A DNA stretch of 59,225 nucleotides from Perkinsus olseni (taxonomy: Eukaryota; Perkinsozoa; Perkinsida). The translations under genes were made by a program, and so were the position numbers. This document shows, piece after piece, positions 11,401-21,985 of the stretch. The notes under the pieces are model-generated. The model was given only the letters and a program-made list of their open reading frames with translations. It did no database searches and was not told the origin of the DNA. The stretch is taken from NCBI GenBank assembly GCA_013115125.1, contig JABANN010000157.1, positions 1-59,225 of the forward strand. The letters run 5' to 3'. Numbering within the stretch: position 1 is the stretch's first letter; each line of letters begins with the position of its first letter.

Positions 11401-11591
11401 CGGTTCATCAATGTCTGGGCCCGCTGATGGTCGGAGCGGGCTGCCAATTTTTAACCCCAATCTCTTATCAAACTAATTTGATGGTCTACGCTGCTGCTGG
11501 CTATGACTTTTCTGACTTCGCCCGGCTTGGACTGGGTCTTACTATTGTCGTCGGAGTAGTAGCAGTACCACTGTGTGTACTTTTCCTTTAA
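8445..11591 (+). CDS. SPX-domain, RCK-containing SLC13/DASS-type anion transporter
   Basis: A probable phosphate or divalent-anion membrane transporter with inositol-polyphosphate sensing through SPX. The 1048-residue protein starts MVEFGQYLLDHRKPEWRGYY, the classical SPX start, with SPX helices to about residue 160 and an Asp/Gly-rich linker. Membrane spans begin near residue 235. The first transporter half has the signatures NIGVSNTAVMGVLLP and STSSNLITQGLL. A long cytosolic insert (about residues 470-850) contains RCK-C-like segments (LQAYDIFHIYS, LKVGDGLIVEANDGF) and Ser/Lys-rich linkers. The second half ends with a TPISYQTNLMVYAA signature. Yeast Pho87/90/91 have SPX plus SLC13; the RCK insert resembles bacterial and algal relatives. 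The start at 8445 rather than the frame opening at 8427 matches the SPX family. No intron is needed over 3.1 kb. Confidence 0.85.
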   Translation: MVEFGQYLLDHRKPEWRGYYMNYSRLKGVLKEMEKTNVKDNTRFIEELKLDIIRVATFYSVQETIIIDKVDGKEGGKETVRDMKELEEYARVNEEGLRKIAKKYDKLLRKAQHQDEGEQEATASLMDDILLEMKACDFHSAHSRLKEIRRVYGIEQPGDDDDDDDGDAKMDLNSGGRSRRVGRGGGDGQPAVGKFLSRHASVRGEHAESTDGVVWVIAQTAGEFVKRQWVSCAFYGITLLLGALMNYYEIGYPRLTYKSYISIVVTVLALSLLVRQYPPDAVMTAATLILCLTGVLDNTIAWQGFANEVVLSVAILLIVSAAVKRTGVVEYLFIQGGILGKPNSLSKAILRLFVPAIMLNIGVSNTAVMGVLLPVVKRWCEKDIHINQALLLMPLSYILLISGVFAVFSTSSNLITQGLLIQNGLQPLDMFAMAPIVLPAIIAAIIYIIIAVPIVFKEYAEASDKIETGPTAAGDLEAPLLPTTNTRLTKKFVVSAQVTALALDGVTLEDSGIEDIVEKRDDIVEVERMGSTLKPTPSLELQAYDIFHIYSSPEAVVRLYHDGKVSLMARDTGELLLGDHSSSTKSKPSAHGGVGLFEVVLDGLSPLVGKRIEPYKAMELYGARIVGIRPQSLQILQQKNKNQQGRRRSLLPFAKQTLVVPPQKDFNSVSSGAGGTSVSEAEPQAIDIKLNRRLTLLQRLGTKKMVTIEEPQHTEAALPPGGLKMPSKDGASSPQFTKKRMSLNQHALHRKKTVAFGGQLGVTSNGLVTPLGGIVSAGGGAAAVPMNERDSVTHLLEGEMKQKRWHLKVGDGLIVEANDGFEEQYGSSGHFAVVRRLITDDGASVMDPEVKKKRQNRMWLSGAIVLMMILLVATNTLPLLQASMSAVFALILTDCIPLTKALAAVNLRTVLTIVGAFGLGQAISITNVATVLAQGLVSLMHPLGSIGMLSAIFIATCLLGVVFHATAVVILLFPVCVSVANEMAMPVHQCLGPLMVGAGCQFLTPISYQTNLMVYAAAGYDFSDFARLGLGLTIVVGVVAVPLCVLFL

Positions 11592-11937
11592 CAATCCATG
11601 AACGATAATGATGGTGTTATCATATGATGGTGTCATTGCATTTCACGAGTTAACAAAAATGCGGTATCACGGAAAGGCATCTTCACGAAGAGCAGCAATG
11701 GTATTAATAGTAACCATTAGTAGTATTATTATTAGTAGTATTACATCATGAAAGGTTCAGTAGTCTCGAGAATAGGTAACGACCCCGGAGCATCTCCCTT
11801 CCCTGCTTGCACGCGGCCGCGCCACGCTCATACCTGCCAGAAAGAAAGGCATCATCATCGGTGGTGCTGATTTTTCCTTCCGACTGTCGAGTTTTTTCAC
11901 GGAAAAAAGACAGAAAATTTAAAACTAATTTTCCGAA
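11592..11937. other. Intergenic region between transporter and LIG4 3' ends
   Basis: These 346 bp separate two converging genes. They are AT-rich with short AGTATTATT-type repeats near 11700-11745. No gene was seen. Confidence 0.5.
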
Positions 11938-14900
11938 TTACTTCTGCCGTTCATCATTGGTCATCTTGTCCCATTCTTTGGTGCATTGAGAAGCTACTTG
12001 ACGAGCAAACCCTGCGGCTTCGTTGACTGGTAGAGGGCTAGGGCTGTCCGAGAACTGCCGAAGTGCCTGACAACAAGAGCTCGAGAAGTGGGCAAGGAGT
12101 GGTATGACTATCACCTGGCAATAAATATAAAAATCAAGGCCGCTGTCATGGTCGTCGAGGAATGTGAAGACGCTGTCCAAAGCAGAGTCCGGCAGGCCAA
12201 CTCCGACCGAGGCAGACGAAGGCGATGATGATGACTCCCCTCGGTGTTTGCCATCCTCCTCCTGCTGTTCTTGACTGATGGCAGCCCTCAGAAGGTCGTG
12301 AATTTCCCTATACTTATCATCCGCCTTCCCTCCTACCGTGGACGGTACCATCGCTCCGCCACTTGCCGTCACAGCAGCAGCAGCAGCAGCGGACCCTCCC
12401 TCAACTCTTCCCATCCTATTGGATACCTCCGATGAGGATGATGACGCAGCGGTCGACTGCGTCTGGGTCTTCCGAGGCCTCCCTCGACGTCGTTTGGGAG
12501 CTGCTACATTACTACTCTCCTTCTCACCTTCCCGCTGTTGCGAATCTTCCGGAGGCCCCTGAGAAAAGATCTTCTCACCCAGTAGATACCGAAAACCAAC
12601 CTTTCCGTCATCAGCAGGCTTCGACCTTCGCTGTCTTTTCGGAGATCCAACCGCTTTCTCAACAACTTTCTTCCTCTTTCTCGTCGCTCTCTCCTCCTTG
12701 CCACTGCCATCCTCCAGAGGCAGCCTGCCGTCCCCACCCGCCCGCTGCAGCCGACGTTCGAGAAGCCTCTCGACGATCTGCCGCTCATCTGGTTCGAGCC
12801 GCGACAACGCCCTCTCGCACCTGACTTCAAAATCGCAGTCACTTCCTAGTCATTCCCTTCGAATTTCCTCACTACCACTACCAGCCACTAGTAAGTGCTT
12901 ATACCCATCAGGGGACGTGCGCCTCTCGAATAACCGGAAATTCAAGGCGCTCTCTTCGCAGCCTCCTACGCTCCCACGATCCTTAACCAACTTCAACCAG
13001 TCACCAATACTACAGCTTGTCATCTGTGCCGGTCTGCCTGAGTGTCGTCAAGCCGTTGAGCACCGCCCTCAGCTTCCCTGAGAGGCCCGCCTCCTCGTCA
13101 TCTTCGCACGGCTCTGTGGGCCCTCCCGTTGCCGCAGACGTTGACGATGGCAGCGGCAGCGGCGGCATCGTCCGAGCCGGCCTTGGCATGAGTGAACTGA
13201 ATGACCACCGTAACCCACATTACTATGGAGAACCAAACTCTGCTGATGAGTAATTACCAATGGAGAAAGTTCATTCGACCTCCGCATCATCAACAGTACC
13301 ACTCCTTTCACAACTCCCCGCTCGCAGAAGGAGTTCCTCCATCCCATCCAATGGCACTGGCGACTCGGCAAAGTAAGGATCGCCGTACCTGAGCCCTCCT
13401 CTACCGACATGCCACAGCCCTCCTCGCCATACTTATCATAGTCCCTTTCCAAGGTCTCCTCCGTTCTTGAAGACTTAGCTAGGTAATACTCATCCGGCGG
13501 TGGTAGTAGAAGGTAACCCGACCTCACCGATGCCAACAACCACCTATTCAGTTCAAGATTATCAATTTACACATCGCGGTATGCGCGGGAAAATAATGAT
13601 TCTAACCACCCTCGCTGTGGGATTGTGTCCGAGGGCGAGCAAGGGTTGGCTGATTGAGACTCATCGCTTCTACCACGCCTTTGCACGACTGTTAAGTATT
13701 CAATACGTTATATTAGTATTACACATCTAGGTATGTATTTTATAGTACTTTGCATTTCTAGCGTTGTTATTTTCGCCCAATCTGCAAGGCCACTTCGAGT
13801 TCAACCTGCACCCCTCCACTAGAGGCACCCGTCTTTTCTCACGAGGACAGTTCAATACAGCGCTCCCCCCACCGATGACCCCTCCCAGCTGCCCATGACC
13901 ACACCTGTAATCAATAACATCAATATCTTCCACTTTGACGAAGTTCCGCACTCTCAAGTCCAAGGCAGCGGCCAACACCATCAAGTGGGGCTGGCTTCCT
14001 TCCCCTGTAGCCTCGCCCGTCTGTTGCAACAACAGTGACGACGCAGCCTGCCGTGCCTTTCTGTGGTTGAAGGTGAGATAATCTTTCAGAGTACCACCAT
14101 TCTCCACGACCAAAGCTTGGATTTCTTTTTTCGTGTGGCACCGCTGTTGCGTTGTTGTCGTTGTGTTAACATGATCACCATTCAATACCAAAACTTCCCA
14201 TCCTCGCAGTAATGATGGTAGCCGCTGATGCTGCATATCATCATCACGACCAGTCTCATGGAGGGATGAGGAAGCGTCCAGCTCCACCAACGGCACGGTC
14301 GTTGCGACCTCTGAAGGGAATCTTCCTACCAGCAACGCTACTACCATCACTACCTTTCTCCTTACGGCGTCTCTTCTTGTCCGGTCCCTCCCCTCCCTGC
14401 TCAGCATCATCACTACTGTAACCACCACCATCATCAGCATTAGATGGTGACGAACTCTCCCTCATCTTGGTCTGTTGTCGGCGATAAAACTAAGATAAAC
14501 AGTCGGCTAAAAGATGCACGATCGCTACTACCTCCTGTATGTCATCTAGGGTATCAGCTTCGGCCATTCTTTTGTCCTTTCTCACTGCTTCAACACATCT
14601 GGGAAACCGTAGGGTAAGCCTGCGAGAGTCATAGCCATCGTTCACCGTCGCCAATGGAACGAAGTTTGCTCCGCTAGGACACACCGCACAGAAGCTAAGC
14701 CTGTTGCGGGAGTTAACGTTTCGGAGAGAAAGAAAACCAGATTTAATATGCCCGACTCTGTAGTTGCCAATACAGAAATCTCATTTTCCTGGCGAAGATC
14801 ATACGCCTCGGGTTCAAATTGGAGACATAGGTTCACACGCGTAGCAGAGGGTCACCGTTCGAGAAATTAATACATTCGGAAAAGGGGGACAGTTGAAAAA

Positions 14901-17702
14901 TAGCGAAGATATTACTAGTTGATAGTAATGCTAGGCTACCGCGCTGGTCCGGTCAAAAGTAGGATCGCAGCAACTAGGGAAGCCTTCATCACCATTAGTA
15001 CTACCCTGCAGGCCACTTCGACGTGGTTTGAAGTTCACTACAGCGGACTACCATGACGGTAGGGCCTCCTCTCAGGGTGGATGGATCGCGAAGGATGAGG
15101 TCGGGCCGGATACCACTGAATCATACCATAACTCGCACGAATCGCCGCGACAGCTACCACCTCCTCAACTTCCCTGCATCGACCAGCCACTTCGAAGCTG
15201 CTTGCCCTACAGCCGGCGACCTGCCATCAATACTCCCAATGAAAGAGGCTCCCATGCTCCTCACCAGGCCACCATAGTCCCTCTTAGACGGTCTCTAAGG
15301 TCACTCAAAGCAGACCGCTGTGCCACTGCTACCTTTCCTACTGGAACTAGCATACCATCACCAGTCGGGGCCGCCACCAGGAATGACGATACTGTTGCGA
15401 CCAAATCCGTCACCTCTGCTGTTGGGTCCCGTCTAAGTGGTAAGGACTCCCAATGAGGAGGATCTGCATCACCACTACCTCCCTAAGCCAGTGGCGAAGA
15501 AAGCTCCTACGATGACCAAGTCAATGTCCATAGCCAGGTTGTGAGAATACTCGGGTTTCAGCTTGAACCAGCCATAACCCTTCTTACCGATTGAATATCT
15601 AACAAGACGGAAGTGATGGGAGACAAGTTGGTGATGGTGTGGTATGATCGATGAAAATATATAAAATGACCTTTTCCCGTCCCTTCCGTTTCACTTCATT
15701 CCAGTCGAAATTCAAGCCTAGCGCAGCCGGAACTCGGAAGTACTTCTATCAACCCGCAGCCGCCCCCCCCCTAATTATTACATCGAGCCAGGGTCCTTGA
15801 AAACCCGACCCTCCTCTCCCTCTGCGACTGCCATATTCAGCTCGTCCATGATAGCTTCCGATGTTGCTGGTATCACTCTATGTTCCACCACTTCTATATA
15901 CGTATTCAGTGGTACCACAACCTGCCCAAATCGTCCTCTATCATCATAACCATCCCACTCCTACCTTAGACAGGACGTCCCTGCGGATCGCTAAGGGCGT
16001 GTTAGTATAATTCTGAGCTTCATTTTTGAGATCACCATAAAGTAAGATATCAAAGATAATGAAACAAAGATGCCTGTGGTGACACGCTGTTGTTGATGAT
16101 GCTGTGGATCGGTTGTGGGTGTGCTTCATGAAGGTGGCATTATCCTCGTCATACGTCAACACTTCCCCGTCCAGTATCCCTTGCTGTCCTCTGAATGCTG
16201 ATAACAACAGATGCCCCAACTCCCGCTCATAGTCCTTCATAACCAAACCATTACGACTGTATCTAGGGAACAAAACATCCCATTCGACCAAAACTCGAGA
16301 AAAAATCCTCTCAAAAAACTACCACAAAATTCCGCAATCCTCTATTAACAATCCCATAGCGGACACCCTTCCCCAGTGTAAGTCTCACCAAGGACCCTCA
16401 TCCGCACATCAGTACTACGATGCTACTCCATTTCCCGATCCATGTTTTGCAACTTACTCCCATTCGACCGATATTTTTCCATTTCCGCTTCAAAAAACTC
16501 CACAAAAATTCGGCTCATCGACAGATGTAAACTTACAGGGTCACTCGTGGCGAGGTGTCCGCTCCAGGAGGGCTCTTGTCTATGTGGGCCATCAACCGTT
16601 CACCGTCGAATTTAACCTCGCTGTAGAGGGAAGCGTTCTCTCTATCATTAGTCGTATTATGATGGGCCCTAGCCATCCTCCTCTTCATATTCTTCCAGTA
16701 GTTCTCCATCACACGACTTGACCATACTACTGCCCTTTGTGGCTTTACACGCATGAACATAATACTGTTCAGCACAGAAGAAGTGTAGGACCTGACGACC
16801 AATCCTTAGCACTAGTGAGTTCACTTCACCTCATTACGGTCGGCCCTCGTCCACGCCATCTCCTTGGCCGTTGTCCTTATTAATACAATCCATAACATAC
16901 TTCAACGACATACTATTATCATACCTAACCCAAGCATCGTTGCCATTCACCCACCGCTGTTAGCCGTTACCATTCGATGGCTCTAGGGTGTAGCCTACTA
17001 AGGATAGCCTTCTCTCCAACCTAAGCCCAGTCCATACCACTCCATCCTCAACAACCCTTCAATTATTACACCAAGCTTCATGGACCCCTTTATTATTATC
17101 TTAGCAATCCACTTATGCTCCAAAGCCCCACACCTAGTGGCGATCTCAATCAAGACCTTCTTCTGCCCTTGTAAATTCTGTGCACTGTGCAGCTTGTCCA
17201 GGACATCATTAACTTGACCAATAGTCATAACTGCTTTCTCTGATGATGGCAGCACTCGAAACTCCAATACCGAATAGAGAACGCTGGGAAAGTCCCCAGC
17301 GGTGCATCGCTGCATCAGCTGCTTCGTAATATCTTTAAAGTTAATGAGCCTATCAACCTCCGCCGAAGGAAGAGTATGGACTTCTGATATCCTGAGCAAG
17401 CCTATCAAGCGGAATTAACACTCCTGTGCGATTACATTTTAGCCATGGCCTTTTCTTTAATACCATAACTTTGTCTATCAGTGTCACATTGTGGTATGAT
17501 GAGGCGTAGTAAAGGATACAAATCAGAAGTGGGCGCGAAGGTCTGCGTTATATACCTACTCCATCACATCGCGTCCCCCAGCCCTTACCCCCTACTACCT
17601 TTCAAGGACACCCAGCTTAGCCTTCTGAGTCTTCTTAGTCAAGACTTCTTCCAGGACATGACACAGCCGAATGAATTTCTCCTCCGTACAGGTGTCAAGC
17701 AT
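11938..17702 (-). CDS. LIG4: DNA ligase IV (ATP-dependent, non-homologous end joining)
   Basis: Seals double-strand breaks in NHEJ with XRCC4-type partners. Fifteen exons chain in phase: 17599-17702, 17436-17555, 17070-17391, 16971-17020, 16838-16924, 16537-16791, 15965-16262, 15782-15921, 15479-15598, 15265-15432, 15161-15220, 15005-15115, 14532-14619, 14354-14489 and 13905-14310. Landmarks: SYGIKEKAMAKM, the adenylation motif EVKFDGERL (KFDG near 16602-16613), YSRNG, GILDGEVL, EEGRVFKDPGSIYSIGKKGY, WFKLKPEY, TLRFPR and a first BRCT domain (RGWEVLVLNGD to LRVRNFVKVEDIDVIDYR). Further 3' exons are not fully resolved but include EYYLAKSSRTEETLERDYDK, as in the region between the BRCTs. The last 290 codons (11938-12807) are a basic, Ser-rich tail with an AT-hook-like RRRGRPRK; this tail could be a separate gene. 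Confidence 0.85.
16278..16510. repeat. Imperfect direct repeat inside a LIG4 intron
   Basis: Two copies of a roughly 53-bp segment lie at 16278-16331 and 16458-16510. Both start TCCCATTCGACC, share a run like CAAAAAACT with CCACAAAA next to it, and end AAATT. They lie within the 274-nt intron between exons 16537-16791 and 15965-16262, which is much longer than neighbouring introns. Confidence 0.6.
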
Positions 17703-18848
17703 CCTCGAGGTTGTCCATGCTCACTACAAAAAGATTCTGCAAAAGCGATGCCTGTCCAATCCGACCGAGAGCTATACGCTGATATACCGCTCTTCCACGT
17801 CTTCACCGCCCCCTCCTCAGGAGTTCTAATAAACACTATTATTACCTGCCTAATTTCCATACGGCTGGCGAGGGTTGGAAGGTTTCAGTCGACTCATTTT
17901 CTAGTAAATTTATTACCACTCAGTTCATTTGATTTTAACCGCAGAAATCCCCTCCCCCCACAAGTAAAAACTGCAACTCTGATGATGATGATGCCTCGTT
18001 TGAAATGGTCCTTAATGGCGAGCAATTCATCATTTAGTGATGATGATGGTTCGTGATAGTGGAATTCGATTCGCTACTGTACGACCCAAAACTGTAGAAA
18101 GACAACAACAGAGAAGAACAACAGCAACAACAACGCCCACTGTGTCTGTTCCTTCTTAAGTCAGAACTCAGTCCCCCCCCTCTCCCATCCACGTCATTCA
18201 TCGGGATTCCTTCGAGAACCAAACTCGTAGAACCTCACGGAGATTGAGCCCCGATGGTAAATACACTACTCCTTGCCACCTGAGTGTGGCAAACTGCCTC
18301 GGCGCGCAACCCACTCAAGGACCACCGACCGGCGGCCGAGGGCATATTCGCGTCAACTACCCCTTCTCTGGTTGTTCTGGCCTCATCCCCGGCGTTCTGG
18401 CCACAGTCATCATCGTCTGGCCGTAGAGGCGTTTGACTGCCAGTGCTGTTTGAGTCAGCTGGTTAATCTTTACTGTAATTCATTATTAGGAAAAGCTACC
18501 CTCCAGGCCTGTCGAACAGAAACTAAGATGAAGGGGAAATCCATTGCAATGCTCTGTTAACTCATCATCAGTCTAGTGGTAGGAATTCAACCGTAAAACA
18601 CAACGGTGCCATCGTCGTGACCCGGGTTCGTTTGATGGGAAACTAAGATTCAAAAAGGTAAACAAAGATTCAAAATGGTAAACTAAGATTCAAAATACGG
18701 AATAGACTAAATACCATCCCGCGTCACAATCGCGCATGCGTGCACGCGACGCTCCTCCACCCCCGCTGAGTCCTACACTACACGAAAACGGGGGGCTAGA
18801 TGCTTAGCCAATGCCCTTAGCGCTGGGATGCTGCTCTCAAAATTTAGA
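17703..18848. other. Gene-poor region upstream of LIG4
   Basis: Short frames only; none could be linked to a family. It contains the LIG4 promoter, a Pro/Gly-rich plus-strand frame at 18244-18426 without support, and the 20-bp tandem repeat listed separately. Confidence 0.4.
18636..18695. repeat. Three tandem copies of a 20-bp unit
   Basis: Units at 18636-18655, 18656-18675 and 18676-18695 follow the pattern NGGNAAACWAAGATTCAAAA. Copies differ at one to three positions. A GC-rich stretch with GCATGCGTGCACGCG follows about 40 bp later. Confidence 0.85.
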
Positions 18849-18962
18849 TCAACTACCCAGAACTGCTCCGACGATCTCGGAAGATATGTCGATAAAGACA
18901 TCCGTCCTAAGCTCCCACTCACAACACTTCGCTACGACGATAAAAATGAGTAAGTTGAACAT
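18849..18962 (-). CDS. Short ORF with a signal-peptide-like start
   Basis: The minus-strand ORF codes for 37 residues: a hydrophobic start MFNLLIFIVVAKCCEWEL followed by a short polar segment and a stop. It could be the first exon or a remnant of a secreted-protein gene, as two other secreted-protein genes lie nearby. No splice donor was confirmed and there is no homology evidence. The call is weak. Confidence 0.2.
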   Translation of the reverse strand: MFNLLIFIVVAKCCEWELRTDVFIDISSEIVGAVLGS

Positions 18963-20027
18963 TTTATCCGATTTTTGCCGAGATCGTCGAATGGTTACCT
19001 AGTTGTTCGCGCTCTGGTTTAAGCACTTTCTTTATTTCAGGTGTCCTTATCGAAGGTCTCCACGACCCCTTTGCGGACAATGCTGTGGGGCTCGTGGACC
19101 GGGGCGGGGGAAGGGAGGCCGCGCAAGTATTGGTGAGTCGCAGACATGTGTGGGCAAACCATAAATTCTCCCAACGTCGCAAAAATGAAAATCCATCATT
19201 CGTACACGATGTCGTACTTCGAACGCCAATTTCAACTTCCTAGCTGCGAACTTGAAAGTTCCCCGGAATGATTCGTGTAGAAGCAGCGTACCGCACGCTG
19301 CGCATGAAAGCGGAAGTTCTTGCACAGAATCTAACCGAGTGTTCAATAGACTGCCAGGCAGTCTCCTGATCTTCGAGAGCGCGTCCAGGATCGCTCAGTT
19401 CAGTTCTTTGAAGCGCTCCTGAAATGCGGGAGAGGCCTATTGATAACCCCCTAACTGTTCTGCGCACGGACCAAAGATGTCCATTTCTGGACCCATAAGT
19501 TAGGGCATGCACGAAGCTTAGGTATGATCATGATACTGACTTAACCGATCCCTTAGAGTTTTCACCCAAGTTTCTTCGATATCCTTCAGCCACAAGGACA
19601 TCGAAGGGAATTGGGTGATAACCTCAAGACTTGAGGAAATGCACTCAAAATTCCTAACTATGCTCTGAAGCAATCGTGTAACGGGATTTAAGGGGTCAGG
19701 TCCCACCCACGAGGTGAACTATCTAGCGCGTAAGGTCACGGCTCGTTTACCGAGCTGAGCCCTTTTACGCGTCGTAGGCAACGACGTAGAAGGACTCGGT
19801 TTTTACCCACCCACTACCATGATGGTAGTACCATCCCTGGATACGGCGATGTGAAGGCAACAGATGCAGCGTTCAACGCGGTGATTATATCGTATCACCA
19901 ACTCATTCGGTTTTCGAACTGGACCAACACAACAATCCATGATAACAACACAGCAAATGTTATTAATAGACATCAATGGACCATTCAAACAACCAGTGAG
20001 GTCGACCGTGTACCGAGATGAGTAACA
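18963..20027. other. Unassigned region with overlapping short minus-strand frames
   Basis: Minus frames at 19047-19346, 19240-19512 and 19518-19706 overlap in different phases and have plausible codon use, for example SLWLKDIEETWVKTLRDRL. They could be exons or an eroded repeat-derived gene, but no domain was recognised. No gene is called. Confidence 0.3.
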
Positions 20028-21032
20028 TCAATTGTCGAGTGAGAGGCTCTCGATAGGGTTACTGTCGGTAAGCGGTATCACAACCTTCTTCCCGGCACCA
20101 TCATCAGTATCCTCCCCGAGGTGTAACGTCCAGCGGCTGCCTTCAATGCAGAGACGAATATTATCCAGTCGGAGTGGATATATGTTCATTACCCCTTCAG
20201 CCGTTGCTAGATCGGGGGTTGCATCCCTGGTAAGCCCCCTCTTATCGACGCCATAACACCATGGCCGCTCACCAAAGTGTCCTCCAAAACGCGTTGATGA
20301 GAGGTTGTCGACGAGTCGATGTATACGAACCCAGGGGAAACGAGTGAAAGCAAAGTTGCTTGCACTATTGATGTTCATTGCCATCACGCCAGTGTTGGCC
20401 CGCTCGTGATCCCAGCGACCATGCACAACAACTGTCCCGTCCTCTGTCCTACCCAACTTAGTGAACTTCAGTTGGGCTCCATTCTCGAAGCCCACTTTCT
20501 CAGCCTTTGGCTTAACTGTCGCGGCCGGTGCTAGCGTCCGCTTCTCACTGTCGATGTTCTTAGTGAGCAAGATCGCACAGCCGAGGTGAATGAATTGATT
20601 CCCGCCGGGTTCGCGTCGGGCGTCGTTGAAGAGCACAAGCTGGGTTCTACAGAGACAGATAGGCACATGTGTTGGCTTAGGACCGGTCATCTGTAGAAGA
20701 GCTTCGCGCGGATAATAGTGATGTGCGTCAATATAGAAGCATATCCCCAGACCCACATACCTCGAGAAATCGCCGTCACTGAACGCTTTAACACGACCAA
20801 AGGCTATCACGACGTCCACGTCTCTCTTATTAGTGTAGCCTAGAGTGACGGTCCCCGGGGGCTCTCCGACCACTAAAGTGACTCTCGCCATGTCTGGCCA
20901 GCAGACCTCCGTCACGGCGTAAGCATAACCAGCATACACACCAGGAGAGAGGTCGATAACAGTACCGGGAGTAGCTGCCACCACGACACCAATCAACTCA
21001 GCTAAGCACAGGAGAAGTAATGTTAACAGCAT
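20028..21032 (-). CDS. Secreted protein of unknown family, 334 residues
   Basis: A single-exon ORF from an ATG at 21032 to a stop at 20028. Residues 1-20 (MLLTLLLLCLAELIGVVVAA) form a clear signal peptide, and no later membrane span is evident. The mature part is mixed alpha/beta in character, with segments such as DLSPGVYAGYAYAVTEVCWP and FIHLGCAILLTK, a few cysteines (including CLCR) and many aromatic residues. I recognise no catalytic motif. Codon usage resembles neighbouring conserved genes and there is no internal break over 1 kb, so it is probably a real gene. Its isolation in a gene-poor, repeat-bearing stretch fits a lineage-specific secreted protein. Confidence 0.7.
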   Translation of the reverse strand: MLLTLLLLCLAELIGVVVAATPGTVIDLSPGVYAGYAYAVTEVCWPDMARVTLVVGEPPGTVTLGYTNKRDVDVVIAFGRVKAFSDGDFSRYVGLGICFYIDAHHYYPREALLQMTGPKPTHVPICLCRTQLVLFNDARREPGGNQFIHLGCAILLTKNIDSEKRTLAPAATVKPKAEKVGFENGAQLKFTKLGRTEDGTVVVHGRWDHERANTGVMAMNINSASNFAFTRFPWVRIHRLVDNLSSTRFGGHFGERPWCYGVDKRGLTRDATPDLATAEGVMNIYPLRLDNIRLCIEGSRWTLHLGEDTDDGAGKKVVIPLTDSNPIESLSLDN

Positions 21033-21985
21033 GTGGGAGTCGAAATGTCACTGAGTGAACGTTGTACGCGCTACCCCTCAAGTCACGAAACAAGGCCGCT
21101 ACGAAGTGTAAAGATACCCCAAAGGCGTGTCGGTTCAGGAGAGGCCCCGATAATGAGAGTTGCAGGTCAACCTCGGAAAAATGAATATTGATGCGCTTAG
21201 CGGAAGAGGACAACTATTATCCTCTTGCCCTCTTCAAGTTACCCCGTCTCCATTATTTCGTGGATCGGAAACGCTCAGAGAATGGCCCGTCTTCGAGCGA
21301 CTCTCCTCCGTCTCCGCTGGAAACCGAACGGGCCAGCCGAGTTGTAATTGCGAAAATGCGCGCCGCGAGAATGGTGATAAGAGCATTGTCCTCATGTGGA
21401 GGTGCAGAAGGCGAGAATGTCTCCCTTCCTAGACTAAGCAAAGAGAAAATTTCCGCCCCTACGACCTCTAAGGGTGTGACGTGGCCGGAGGGTCCGGGCG
21501 CTGCACTGACGAGGTCACCAGTCACTGTAGATAGCACTGTCGCAGCACTGTGTGATGTGGCTTGTTTGGCCTGGGATTTTTCGAGACACTGTCAGGCATT
21601 AGACCGAATTGTCACTTGAGCACAAGCGCTTTGAGAGTCTGAAGTTGATTCGCGAAGGAGTAGGAATCCTGCCGACCAAGCTCCCGCACAGCCACCCTGC
21701 GGAATTCGCTCAGATTTTCTCCTCTTATCACGAGGTGCACCTCAGGCATCCGAGTAGGAACGTTGGCGGGGAAGAAGTTCCACAGTTTTGGGTGGGAGGC
21801 CCATACAAGAGTCGTCCTCGCTCCAGTCAGCGGCCGCGTTAGAGAATGAAGTCAGCATGGCTGAATAAAACCATGAAGTCTCGTTAAGGTTTCACTCACC
21901 TCGTTAGGAGTCCTTACGAGAGGACATCATTTCTAGTTAGAACGAGAAAGCTGAACGCCTGCCGCTTTCGAGTTCTTGTTGATCC
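21033..21985. other. Intergenic region between the secreted protein and the methyltransferase
   Basis: Overlapping frames occur on both strands (for example 21188-21619 plus and 21253-21537 minus), but none shows a recognisable domain, signal peptide or splice pattern. It probably holds the two divergent promoters and may hold a degraded gene. Confidence 0.35.

Noticed and set aside
15433-15482. Apparent +1 frameshift in LIG4 after an AGG codon, reminiscent of the frameshifts of Perkinsus mitochondrial cox1
   Set aside because: A 46-nt GT-AG intron (15433-15478, donor GTAGTG, acceptor CTTAG) restores the frame exactly and has the usual size.
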